Shown piece by piece: positions 8,807 through 15,759 of a stretch of DNA of 22,419 nt. The notes under the pieces are model-generated. The model had not been told where the DNA came from, ran no database searches, and worked only from the letters and a program-made list of their open reading frames with translations. The stretch comes from a virus: the IMG/VR virus record IMGVR_UViG_3300009514_000096, positions 1 to 22,419 of that record, one strand, 5' to 3'. A program made the translations under genes and the position numbers. The number at the start of each line of letters is the position of its first letter. Within the stretch, counting starts at the first letter, position 1.

Positions 8807-8810
8807 GGGT

Positions 8811-9344
8811 TTAGAAGGTTCCCTTAACCCAATCTTCGCCGTTGGCGCCAGTCGCCGCGGGAGTACGCATTTCTTCAATGTACCAGCCGCTCGCAGTTCC
8901 GACGATCTTCAACGTGCTGCTCGAAGATGCCGGTGATGTGACACGACTTCCGAATCCGACGATATGCACCGCAGCCGATGAAGTTCTCACCGAAAGCGTC
9001 TGGTTCGTCGCGACTAGGAATTCATACGTCAGGCCTGCAGCCGCAGTCGGTAGGGTTAGCGTGTAACCCACGCCACCCGGGACCGGACCAGTCTGGGATC
9101 TAAGAACCCAAATGTTTCCAGTTCTGGCTGCCGTGACCGAAGAGGGCGTGTCAGCAGACGAATCAATCGTATGCACCGTCCGCTTCATTCCCTGCGTGTC
9201 GAAGTTCGTGAACGACCACGCACCCGACGAGTTTTCGCTCGTATACGGATCGCGATAGACATCGCCATCCGCCGCGTATGCCTTCCCGGAGATTAAACAA
9301 ATCCCGAAAAGGAGGAACGCGATTAGTGTGAATCGCTTTTTCAT
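8811..9344 (-). CDS. Secreted virion-like beta protein with signal peptide, 177 aa
   Basis: I chose the ATG at 9344, which follows AAAGGAG and opens a clean Sec signal peptide (MKKR, core FTLIAFLLFGICLI, AYA before ADGDVY). The frame is open upstream to 9440, but only through capsid sequence and the hairpin at 9364-9393. The mature part includes SVTAARTGNIWVL and a stretch of 'YTLTLPTAAAGLTYEFLVA' style that is common in phage fibre and capsid-associated beta domains. So it is a virion-style protein with an export signal. It lies directly after the major capsid gene, where a head-completion or tail gene would be expected. Function unknown. Confidence 0.8.
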   Translation of the reverse strand: MKKRFTLIAFLLFGICLISGKAYAADGDVYRDPYTSENSSGAWSFTNFDTQGMKRTVHTIDSSADTPSSVTAARTGNIWVLRSQTGPVPGGVGYTLTLPTAAAGLTYEFLVATNQTLSVRTSSAAVHIVGFGSRVTSPASSSSTLKIVGTASGWYIEEMRTPAATGANGEDWVKGTF

Positions 9345-9363
9345 GTTCTTCTCCTTTGGTATT

Positions 9364-9393
9364 CCCCCGACCGTCGCACAGGACGGTCGGGAG
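9364..9393 (-). other. Strong hairpin in the major capsid 3' leader region
   Basis: A 12-bp inverted repeat (CTCCCGACCGTC / GACGGTCGGGGG on the minus strand, one G-U pair) closes a 6-nt loop. It lies 14 nt past the capsid stop and about 20 nt before the next start. No T-run follows, so it is not a standard intrinsic terminator. It may protect the capsid mRNA 3' end or serve as a processing site (inference). Confidence 0.6.
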
Positions 9394-9406
9394 GTTACGG
9401 TTTTGT

Positions 9407-10354
9407 TTAAACGCCCGTAGAGGCGAATCCTGCGCGCCAATTATCGGCACCGCAGTCAAACAGCATACGACCGGCGAAGCAATACGCCTCAATGCCGTAA
9501 TCCACCCACGAAGTGAAGTGGGGCCGCGCAGACCAGATCATTTTCAGATGACCGAGCTGCGGGAATATGATGTACCAAGCCGTGTCGGAACCCGCCCGAC
9601 CCTGGCCGGCGGCGAGCCACCACCACTCAACCACCTTGTAATTGAACGTCTTGCCCTTGCCGACGAACCGGTTGATATCACGAGTCGTCACGCCCGGACG
9701 TTCAGACGCACGTTCATTCATCACGCGAGCCACCGCACCGCGCAAATTGGGCGGGATAAGCAGGATCGGATCCCCGTAAGGCATGATGGGAATGCCGTCC
9801 TCGGCAATGAAGTTATCCGAAATCTGCGTTTCCGCAGCTTCCAGATTGTCGTGACTGAACGCGCCGGAGAGAAGATTCGAGTAGGTCGTACCCGTCTCTT
9901 CGGCATTCTTCGGATGGTCGGTGTCGAACAAGAACTGACCGTCCGGGCCGGCAGTAGAGAAGCCGGTGTTTAGGACAGCCGAGGTTGTGCGCTCGACTTT
10001 CGCATTTCCACCACGACCCATAGCCTTCGCCGTGCCGACTTTGGACAGGATTGCCTGCTCGTCCATATCGACCGCTTCAAATGAAACCTTGAAGCGCTTC
10101 AGGCGTTTCACCTGGGTGAAGGTCTTCGGGTACCCGCTCACCGGGTCCGCGAATCCACCGTCATCGAACTCAGTGGAGTCTTCCCATTCGCCAAGACCTG
10201 ACATGCTGTTGGTGATGTAATTCAGGGTCTTGTCGTCAATCGTTTTGAAGCCGGCCTCTTCATAAACCTGCTTCTGCTCATTGTAGGCGTTGAACATGTA
10301 CTCGTCATAAATCGGCGTGTACAGTTGCGCTACTCTGTCTCTATTGGTTGCCAT
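9407..10354 (-). CDS. Major capsid protein, HK97 fold, Mu gpT-like, 315 aa
   Basis: Forms the icosahedral shell. The sequence matches the Mu gpT-like major head subunit family in pattern: an N-terminal alpha helix (VAQLYTPIYDEYMFNAYNEQ), a strand-rich region, the family hallmark FLFDTDHP (residues 141-148), 'ILLIPPNLRGAVARVMNE' (about 195-215) and a C-terminal 'FTSWVDYGIEAYCFAGRMLFDCGADNW'. The length is normal for the family. There is no obvious protease-removed delta domain; the separate scaffold candidate could take that role. The SD-like AAAGGA lies about 10 nt before the ATG. Order after scaffold and decoration-like genes supports the call. Codon third positions are GC-rich compared with the glycan genes downstream. 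Confidence 0.93.
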   Translation of the reverse strand: MATNRDRVAQLYTPIYDEYMFNAYNEQKQVYEEAGFKTIDDKTLNYITNSMSGLGEWEDSTEFDDGGFADPVSGYPKTFTQVKRLKRFKVSFEAVDMDEQAILSKVGTAKAMGRGGNAKVERTTSAVLNTGFSTAGPDGQFLFDTDHPKNAEETGTTYSNLLSGAFSHDNLEAAETQISDNFIAEDGIPIMPYGDPILLIPPNLRGAVARVMNERASERPGVTTRDINRFVGKGKTFNYKVVEWWWLAAGQGRAGSDTAWYIIFPQLGHLKMIWSARPHFTSWVDYGIEAYCFAGRMLFDCGADNWRAGFASTGV

Positions 10355-10384
10355 TGCGTTAGTTCCTTTCCCTTTGAACCTGGT

Positions 10385-10870
10385 TTACGATGCTGCGGCG
10401 AAGTCGAAGTGGCCGATCGCGTAGCCGAAAGAATTGGCTGCGAGAGCCGCTGTCGAAATGTCGATAGCGTCGATGAAAAATCCAAGACCAAGTGTTACCT
10501 GATCACTATTGTCGATTCCGTCTTCGGACTGTAAATCGACAATTTCGCCGACATCGGTTGCCTGGACGAGAACATTGTCCTCATCGGGAACCATGAAGTC
10601 GTACTGAGGCAGCGCCGGGATGACTTCAGTGTCAAGACCGCCGGTGCCTGCCGCTGTATTCTCGGCTGCGGTGCTGGCTTCGTTGCAAATACCGACGAAC
10701 TTGGGGTCTGCTCCAAGCTGGAAGGTCGTTGCGAGGGCCAAATAACCGCTCGTCAGAATTACCGCGTCACCGATGGCATAAACCACGCCGGTCGTGTTCA
10801 GGTATGTCCTGATCTTGCAGAGTTGGTTCAGGAGTCGGAACCCCGGAACGTACTTGTTGGGTGTGGACAT
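10385..10870 (-). CDS. Capsid decoration / head-fibre-like protein, 161 aa
   Basis: The ATG at 10870 has a strong SD (AAGGAG). The protein runs MSTPNKYVPGFRLLNQLCK, then a compact beta-barrel-like section (GVVYAIGDAVILTSGYLALAT), an acidic region (DEDNVLVQATDVGEIVDLQSEDG) and a hydrophobic C-terminus (GYAIGHFDF). The 'IGDAVILTSG...A' and 'GICNEA' pattern resembles small phage capsid decoration proteins, which lie just upstream of the major capsid gene in many phages. Position between scaffold candidate and capsid supports this. Identity at family level is inferred, not proven. Confidence 0.7.
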   Translation of the reverse strand: MSTPNKYVPGFRLLNQLCKIRTYLNTTGVVYAIGDAVILTSGYLALATTFQLGADPKFVGICNEASTAAENTAAGTGGLDTEVIPALPQYDFMVPDEDNVLVQATDVGEIVDLQSEDGIDNSDQVTLGLGFFIDAIDISTAALAANSFGYAIGHFDFAAAS

Positions 10871-10888
10871 TTAATGCTCCTTCTGTTT

Positions 10889-11062
10889 TTAGTATTTCGA
10901 CAGATCGATTTTAATCACAGAAGGAAGTTTGGTATATATATGGGCTCGGCCCTTATATCCACACACATCACAGTCGTTCGGTTGAGACGAAACAAGGTAA
11001 AACTGCTTTGTCCGGCATCTGCCGCAAAGGTAATACGCTTGTTCGTCTCTCGTTACGCTCAT
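10889..11062 (-). CDS. Zinc-ribbon microprotein, 57 aa
   Basis: A small gene that fits exactly between the scaffold candidate and the decoration-like gene. Its ATG overlaps the scaffold stop as ATGA, and its TAA lies 18 nt before the next ATG. Cys13-x2-Cys16 (LCGRC) and Cys31-x2-Cys34 (CDVCG), 14 residues apart, form a typical zinc ribbon; the C-terminus is KLPSVIKIDLSKY. There is no catalytic signature. It may bind nucleic acid or support structure in head assembly. The Cys spacing and coupling make a chance frame unlikely. Confidence 0.75.
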   Translation of the reverse strand: MSVTRDEQAYYLCGRCRTKQFYLVSSQPNDCDVCGYKGRAHIYTKLPSVIKIDLSKY

Positions 11063-12288
11063 GCGCCTGCGCGTTCCATTCTTCGCTTCTGCATCTTTTT
11101 GAAGTCCTCGAGATTCTTGCCTGGAAAACTCTTTTTGAAGAGCTCGAATTGAGCCTTCTCGATATCGCCCATCTTCGTTTCCCTGGCACCGTTCCCGTTG
11201 GAATTCAATCCTTCATCAATTCGGGCAAGTCGTTGCCTTTCGGCCTCCGCTGCCTCGCGAGCAATCCGCGCGTCGCGGTCTTCTTGCGACTCTCCAGCTT
11301 TCCCGCTAGTTTTCATACGCTTTTCGATTTCCTCGACAACCATTTCCGGACCGTTCTCGGCCAGAAGGTACTTATCTGGATTCGATTGGATGATTTCAGC
11401 CGCGAGCTTCGCTTTGGGATTCTCGGCGAATATGGTTGCCTGAATCTCACGCTCAGTCTTGCCTTCGGCCTGTAAAGCAGACACCCGTGCGGTTACGTTC
11501 AGCTCCGGATGCTTGGCTTCCGCCCGCGATCTGGAACCTGCCTGCTTGGCGATTATTGCCTCGGCCTGTCTGTCGGCGTCGCTTCCACCGTTAAGACGGG
11601 CTGCATCGGCATCGCGTTCGCGTTCCCGGCGTAGTTCCTGCTTGGCAAGCCAGCGGTTCGCGCCGGCCATGTCCTCGATCATCCATTCGGTCAGGTCTTC
11701 ATCGGACATCTCGCGCCGCTTCTCCTTCGGGAGAGCCTTGTCTGCTTCGACATACTTCTCCACGCGGGCAGCTTCGAGCTTCTCGATTTCGTCCTGAGTC
11801 TCCCCAGACGCATTTCCGAGCTTCTTGAGTTCGGCCTCAAGCGCTGCGATCTTCTCCTTGTCTTTGGATCGTTCGTTGCGCTCAGCCTTGAGCTCGCCGG
11901 CGATCTGGTCTATCCGTTTCTGGATATTCGCTTCGCGCTCGGCTTCCTTCGCGACCTTTCTGGCCTCGACGATTTTCTGCTTCTGGGCATAGTCGTCATC
12001 GGTCAGCTCTTCCTCTTTTGCTTCGAGGATTCGCTTCTCTTCGGCTTCATTCGACTTCTGTTCGGCCTCGACGGCGGCGGCTTTCGCGGCCTTCTGCGCG
12101 TCATCGAGTTTGTCATCGGGGGTCTCGAGCAAGGTCTTGGCTTCTTTTGCCTTCGCCTCAGCCTGTACCTTTGCGTCCTCTTCCACCTTTTGTTCAGGCG
12201 TAAGGGCAGCAATGCGCTTGGATTCCTTCTCGGTCTCCAGGTCTTTCAGCGCTTTTTCACCGAGTTCAATCGTCCGTTCGATAGTCAT
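11059..12288 (-). CDS. Putative scaffolding protein, coiled coil, 409 aa
   Basis: Very rich in Glu, Lys, Ala, Arg and Gln. The N-terminal half (about 1-190) is predicted coiled coil (KVQAEAKAKEAKTLLE; EARKVAKEAEREANIQKRID). The second half is more mixed, with a region ending in 'KAQFELFKKSFPGKNLEDFKKMQKRRMERAGA' (about 375-409), a short basic helical tail of the kind scaffolds use to bind capsid subunits. It has no Cys and almost no aromatic residues. It lies upstream of the capsid and downstream of portal, the usual scaffold position. The ATG at 12288 has a strong SD (AAGGAG). Scaffold is by composition and position, not sequence identity. Confidence 0.75.
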   Translation of the reverse strand: MTIERTIELGEKALKDLETEKESKRIAALTPEQKVEEDAKVQAEAKAKEAKTLLETPDDKLDDAQKAAKAAAVEAEQKSNEAEEKRILEAKEEELTDDDYAQKQKIVEARKVAKEAEREANIQKRIDQIAGELKAERNERSKDKEKIAALEAELKKLGNASGETQDEIEKLEAARVEKYVEADKALPKEKRREMSDEDLTEWMIEDMAGANRWLAKQELRRERERDADAARLNGGSDADRQAEAIIAKQAGSRSRAEAKHPELNVTARVSALQAEGKTEREIQATIFAENPKAKLAAEIIQSNPDKYLLAENGPEMVVEEIEKRMKTSGKAGESQEDRDARIAREAAEAERQRLARIDEGLNSNGNGARETKMGDIEKAQFELFKKSFPGKNLEDFKKMQKRRMERAGA

Positions 12289-12350
12289 AGATCACTCCTT
12301 GTTGTTTGTCTTCCATGTGGAGGCCGCCACAAGTCGGGATCTTCTTCCAT
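12285..12350 (-). CDS. Possible 21-aa leader peptide before the scaffold gene
   Basis: In the 97-bp gap between two genes, an ATG at 12350 opens a 21-codon frame (MEEDPDLWRPPHGRQTTRSDL) whose TGA overlaps the scaffold ATG as ATGA, the coupling used by many genes here. An AAAAAGG precedes the ATG but is very close. The frame has no stop for some distance upstream. It could be a coupling leader or chance. Confidence 0.3.
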   Translation of the reverse strand: MEEDPDLWRPPHGRQTTRSDL

Positions 12351-12385
12351 GCCTTTTTGGAGCCCAGGCAAGGGGGCTTTAAAAC

Positions 12386-12754
12386 TTAATCCGCCGCTGC
12401 TTCCGCTTCTTCGAGCGCGTCTTCGAGCTTGGCGACTTTCTTCTTCAAATACTTTGAATCCGGATCAGCGTCGAGCTTCTTCTTGGCTTCGGCGAGCCGC
12501 TTGCGGAGACTCGATACCTTATCCTCGACCGGAGGCGCTTCGACGGCCTGCTTGGATGCACCGCGCGACCGATGCTCTTCGAGCGTCTTGATTCGAGCGT
12601 TCTCTGCTGCGATAGCCGCTTCCTTCTCGATGGCGTTTTCCTTCAAAACCTCGTCTCTGGACATGAACTGCCGTCTCGGGTCATCCTTTTTCGGGATGAC
12701 AACCACCGGCTTGCGCTTTGCTGTGATACCACCGACCTCTTCTTTTGTTGCCAT
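12386..12754 (-). CDS. Small charged helical protein, 122 aa
   Basis: Unknown family. The N-terminus is basic (KRKPVVVIPKKDDPRRQFMSRDE) and the rest is a Lys/Glu/Ala helix (SSLRKRLAEAKKKLDADPDSKYLKKKVAKLEDALEEAEAAAD) likely to be coiled coil. The ATG at 12754 has a strong SD (AAGGAG) that overlaps the preceding gene's TGA; a TTG two codons upstream is less likely. Between portal and scaffold it may be a minor head-assembly protein. Confidence 0.75.
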   Translation of the reverse strand: MATKEEVGGITAKRKPVVVIPKKDDPRRQFMSRDEVLKENAIEKEAAIAAENARIKTLEEHRSRGASKQAVEAPPVEDKVSSLRKRLAEAKKKLDADPDSKYLKKKVAKLEDALEEAEAAAD

Positions 12755-12756
12755 TT

Positions 12757-13029
12757 TCAATCTCCTTCTTCGTTTATTTGTTTTTCGGTCTTTCTGATGA
12801 AGCTGCCGAATAGATCAAGCTGCATTTTGCAGTCGTCCAATAGGGCCTTAGCAATCTGCGCCTTGACCAGATTTCCTTCCTCAACGGCCTTGTTCACCTT
12901 CGTTTGAAGGATCCCACGCCGGTCCTTCTTCAAAAAGTTGACCCAAATCAACCACTCCGGGCTCGTCAGTAGCGCTCTAGCCTGAGCCAGTTGCTCGCGG
13001 AGCTCTTCTTTGAATTTATCGTCCATCAT
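12757..13029 (-). CDS. Small helical protein following portal, 90 aa
   Basis: Unknown family. An alpha-helical, charged protein (FKEELREQLAQARALL; VNKAVEEGNLVKAQIAKALLDDCKMQLDLFGSFIRKTEKQ) with one Trp pair (PEWLIWVNF). The ATG overlaps the portal TGA by 4 nt (ATGATG; a second in-frame ATG follows at once). No membrane segment is visible. Its close link to portal suggests a head or packaging accessory role. Confidence 0.8.
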   Translation of the reverse strand: MMDDKFKEELREQLAQARALLTSPEWLIWVNFLKKDRRGILQTKVNKAVEEGNLVKAQIAKALLDDCKMQLDLFGSFIRKTEKQINEEGD

Positions 13030-15272
13030 TCGCCGGCTCCAAATCCGTTGTTACCAGCTCCGACCGGGGCTTGATTACCCATCGGGGCGGCTCCGGGAGC
13101 CATTCCTTGCGCATTAGGCTGCCGTGGCTGCCTGCCCGCACCAGGCTGACCCATACCCATGCGTTCAAGGCTCTGCGCGGCCTGAGAGGCAATTTGCATG
13201 GCCATCTGCTCTTGCTGAATCTTCTGAATGAACTTCTGGTAGTTGTGATACGCCTTGAAGAGATAGTTGTCGAATATCGGACGGTATTCTTCATCGACCT
13301 CGTGGTACTCGGTTTCCTTGTAACGGATGAAAGTGGCAAGACACGGCACGATATCCGGGCTGTCCGGCCCCGGCGGCTCAGGTGTCTCGCCTTGTTTGAT
13401 TTCGTTGAAGTGCTCTTCGGCCTGCTTCGAGTAATCCATCTGGTCTTTTGGCTGAGGCGGAAGAATGCGCTCGGGATTCGACATGCCTTGAGCCCGGAGA
13501 GCTTCCTTCCAAAGAATCCAATTCCCTCTTGGATTGATTCTCGGGTCGAGCCAAATGCACCCACTTGACGCGGCCTGGACCGCGAAGAGCGACACCTGCT
13601 TCTCATACGCTTTTGAGCCCGAAGTCACGTCAGGCGAGAGAATGAGATCCATGTTTCCGCGCAGCGAATTGATTGAAAGGTTCTTGATGATTGCTTTACC
13701 GTCTTCCCCGATGACGCGCGTTGCAAGGTCCGGCGGAGCGTTTTCCTGATAGAGCTGAAAGAGCTGGTTTAAGGCTTCGGCGATATCGATCTGGATACGC
13801 CGGACCCACAGACCGAACTTCACCTGTCCTTTTTCCTCGACGATATTGTCGCGGGTCGCTGTGGTGTCAGGCTGATTCGATGTCAGGAAGTAGGACGCGG
13901 CTCCCGTCAGGCGCTCCAAAGTCTCCATGAGGAACTGGATGAACTGATATCCCCATGCCATCGACCGTGTGCGGTTCGGGAAGAATACGAGTTTATTCGG
14001 GTCTCCGTCGACAGGCGTGAGCTTGCCCGGGAATACGTCCTGAATCCCCGGAGCCAACGTATCCTGATTCTTGTCGAAGTAGCCATCCGGGCAATTCTGG
14101 AAGTATTGGAAATCCGATATCTGGTTGATGGCGTTGTTGATGAAATTGATGACCGGGGCAATGAGCTGCGTGAGAGAACCACCGCGAAGGAATCCAGGGC
14201 GCCGTCTCAGCGGCCCGCCGGCATACGGTATCTTGCCCGAGCGGTTAATCTTTCGCAGCGGCTTGCCCGAAAGGAACGTCCGCGTGCTCTTTTCAATCCA
14301 GAATCGATACTTCTCCCGGCGGTTGCCCTTCGTGAAAAAGCAATACGCCTCATGAATGTCGATGGGTTTGTTGCGCTTCTCGGCATCACCGCTTTGAGGC
14401 GTCATTTCGTTCGATCCCAAACCTTGAGCGTCAACAGACTTTAGCTTGTCACCTCGGTCGGTCTTCGGTAATCCGGAGAACACGCCGTCTTTGTAGTTGA
14501 CGATGATCTTTCGGTCGGCCAGGTCGTCCAAATCCGACTGCGTGATGTGCAGGATTTCGATGAAGAATGACAGCTTCTGGATATCCTTGCCGTAATCCGG
14601 TATCAGGATATCGTCGAGCTGGTCGATATTTTTAATGTATCCGCGCTCACATCTGCGGTACTCAGTCTCGATGTCATAGCGCAGCAGCTTGCGGTCGTCG
14701 GCCTTGTCGAAGATCGGCATCCGCTTATCGACCCACTCATAACGGACTTCCCAAATAATCTTGAAGCAAGAGAATCCGAGACCGACGCGGTTGTTAATGA
14801 AGTCATCGACCTCGGGATCGAAGTTTGCTTCCGCCGGCCCGACTACCCATTTCATGAACTTGGTCGCGTTGTCGCGGTTGTCGATGTCGTTTTCTTTGGT
14901 CGCCTTGAAACTCATCTTCTCAGGGTTCCAGCACGTCGCGCCAAGCGTCGCCTGATAGATGTCGTTGATGCCGGCGGCCAGACCGATGTTCCGGTCGGAT
15001 TGCCACGCTTCTTTATTCGAGCCTTCGATGATGGACGGCTTCTCAGAATTGAGGTGCCGGAGGTCTTGGAGCTTCTGGACCTTCCATTCGGCCATTGCTT
15101 CTTCGCCGATGGTGATATCGTCTAAAACCATTTCAACAATTTTGAGCTGCTCGTCCGGAGAGAATTTGTCCGACTCAAGATCGGGTTCAACGCGCATCAC
15201 GCCTTCGGCCTTGCGGTCGCGCTCGTCGTCGTTGATTGGATTCTTGTCTTTACCTTGAAACGGCCATTTCAT
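13026..15272 (-). CDS. Portal protein, 748 aa
   Basis: Forms the dodecameric ring through which DNA enters the head. Features: an N-terminal charged region; the wing part with 'AWQSDRNIGLAAGINDIYQATLGATCW' (about 85-110) and 'DDFINNRVGLGFSCFKIIWEVRYEW' (about 155-180); the stem/crown helix 'LMETLERLTGAASYFLTSNQPDTTATRDNIVEEKGQVKFG' near residues 470-510, typical of portals; and a Gly/Pro/Gln/Met-rich C-terminal tail (last about 60 residues). Large, close to the long portals of some podoviruses. I chose the ATG at 15272 (GGAG 10 nt upstream) over an in-frame start at 15323, which would lie in the terminator hairpin. It follows terL plus one gene, as usual. Confidence 0.88.
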   Translation of the reverse strand: MKWPFQGKDKNPINDDERDRKAEGVMRVEPDLESDKFSPDEQLKIVEMVLDDITIGEEAMAEWKVQKLQDLRHLNSEKPSIIEGSNKEAWQSDRNIGLAAGINDIYQATLGATCWNPEKMSFKATKENDIDNRDNATKFMKWVVGPAEANFDPEVDDFINNRVGLGFSCFKIIWEVRYEWVDKRMPIFDKADDRKLLRYDIETEYRRCERGYIKNIDQLDDILIPDYGKDIQKLSFFIEILHITQSDLDDLADRKIIVNYKDGVFSGLPKTDRGDKLKSVDAQGLGSNEMTPQSGDAEKRNKPIDIHEAYCFFTKGNRREKYRFWIEKSTRTFLSGKPLRKINRSGKIPYAGGPLRRRPGFLRGGSLTQLIAPVINFINNAINQISDFQYFQNCPDGYFDKNQDTLAPGIQDVFPGKLTPVDGDPNKLVFFPNRTRSMAWGYQFIQFLMETLERLTGAASYFLTSNQPDTTATRDNIVEEKGQVKFGLWVRRIQIDIAEALNQLFQLYQENAPPDLATRVIGEDGKAIIKNLSINSLRGNMDLILSPDVTSGSKAYEKQVSLFAVQAASSGCIWLDPRINPRGNWILWKEALRAQGMSNPERILPPQPKDQMDYSKQAEEHFNEIKQGETPEPPGPDSPDIVPCLATFIRYKETEYHEVDEEYRPIFDNYLFKAYHNYQKFIQKIQQEQMAMQIASQAAQSLERMGMGQPGAGRQPRQPNAQGMAPGAAPMGNQAPVGAGNNGFGAGE

Positions 15273-15296
15273 TCTTCGGTCTCCGGTTAAATGCGG

Positions 15297-15367
15297 CCGG
15301 AAGGAAATAAAAAAAGGGAGCAAGCTCGTTAGAGCTCGCCCCCCCTCGAGGGCTTACTTCCTTCCGG
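15297..15367. repeat. Outer inverted repeat enclosing the terminator (14 bp arms)
   Basis: Arms CCGGAAGGAAATAA (15297-15310) and TTACTTCCTTCCGG (15354-15367) are complementary at 13 of 14 positions; on minus-strand RNA the mismatch is a G-U pair. They flank the terminator hairpin and include part of its T-run. A third hairpin, ATCCGTG/CACGGAT, lies at 15371-15395. Confidence 0.8.
15309..15343 (-). terminator. Intrinsic terminator between the 100-aa gene and portal
   Basis: On the minus strand an 11-bp stem (GGGGCGAGCTC / GAGCTTGCTCC, two G-U pairs) with loop TAAC is followed by C and seven T. This is a strong rho-independent terminator. It ends 37 nt before the portal start, so portal must be transcribed by readthrough or a promoter I cannot see. 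Confidence 0.85.
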
Positions 15368-15370
15368 ACT

Positions 15371-15395
15371 ATCCGTGGGGGATCAGCTCACGGAT
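15371..15395. repeat. Short inverted repeat upstream of the terminator
   Basis: Perfect 7-bp arms ATCCGTG (15371-15377) and CACGGAT (15389-15395) with an 11-nt loop containing GATC. It lies between the stop of the 100-aa gene and the outer repeat. Possible operator or mRNA hairpin. Confidence 0.5.
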
Positions 15396-15403
15396 TCAAA
15401 GAT

Positions 15404-15706
15404 TTAATTCTTGCGACCTCGCAATGCGTCGAAAAACTTTCCGTTGCCGTTCGGTGTGATAATCTTTTTCTTCTGAGCTTGCATCTTGAGCGCGTAGCGG
15501 AAAGCGTTGAGCGCGTCGCGGACTTCGATTTCAACCAGACACGCTTCCTCGTAGTTCTTGATTCGGATGGAGACGTTCTTGATTTTTCCGGATTCTGGAT
15601 CGCGAGTGACGAAAAGCGGCAGCTCATCGACATTCATAAACAAATCCGGATTCTGCTCAAAGAGCTCGGCCTTCGTTGGCTGACGCTGTTCTTCGCCTTC
15701 GCTCAT
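15404..15706 (-). CDS. Small protein between terL and portal, 100 aa, possible moron
   Basis: Unknown family. An acidic N-terminus (MSEGEEQRQPTKAELFEQNPDLFMNVDELPLFVTRD), a middle with strand and helix (SIRIKNYEEACLVEIEVRDALNAFRYALKMQAQKKK) and a basic end (ALRGRKN). The ATG at 15706 has only AAGGGGG about 13 nt upstream. It has its own candidate promoter (15732-15759) and terminator (15309-15343), so it looks like an independent unit. It could be a packaging accessory or an inserted moron gene. Confidence 0.75.
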   Translation of the reverse strand: MSEGEEQRQPTKAELFEQNPDLFMNVDELPLFVTRDPESGKIKNVSIRIKNYEEACLVEIEVRDALNAFRYALKMQAQKKKIITPNGNGKFFDALRGRKN

Positions 15707-15731
15707 AATTTTTAAATTCCCCCTTGTTGAT

Positions 15732-15759
15732 ATTCTGACAGGTATTGCAAACCGTTCAA
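15732..15759 (-). promoter_or_regulatory. Candidate promoter for the 100-aa gene
   Basis: TTGAAC (15754-15759), 16 nt, then CAGAAT (15732-15737). The -35 region TTGAACGGTTTGCA matches TTGAACAGTTTGCA of the candidate promoter before the terminase genes at 13 of 14 positions, with the same spacing to its -10. It overlaps the terL stop codon. The repeated sequence and spacing argue for function; it is a prediction. Confidence 0.55.

Noticed and set aside
8807-8878. Longer N-terminus for the O-antigen polymerase/ligase
   Set aside because: Would lie fully inside the upstream secreted-protein gene and has no SD; the ATG at 8806 directly follows that gene's stop.
9356-9973. 205-codon plus-strand frame opposite the capsid gene
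   Set aside because: Antisense to the well-recognised capsid; the GC-rich codon bias explains its openness.
11459-12212. Plus- and minus-strand frames within the scaffold gene with Arg/Ser-rich products
   Set aside because: Low-complexity shadows of the Glu/Lys/Ala-rich scaffold in other frames.
12365-12385. Inverted repeat AGCCC...GGGCT in the scaffold leader as a terminator
   Set aside because: Only 5 bp with no T-run in the gene direction.
13016-13606. 196-codon minus-strand frame in the portal 3' region
   Set aside because: Arg/Ser-rich shadow of the portal frame with no recognisable features.
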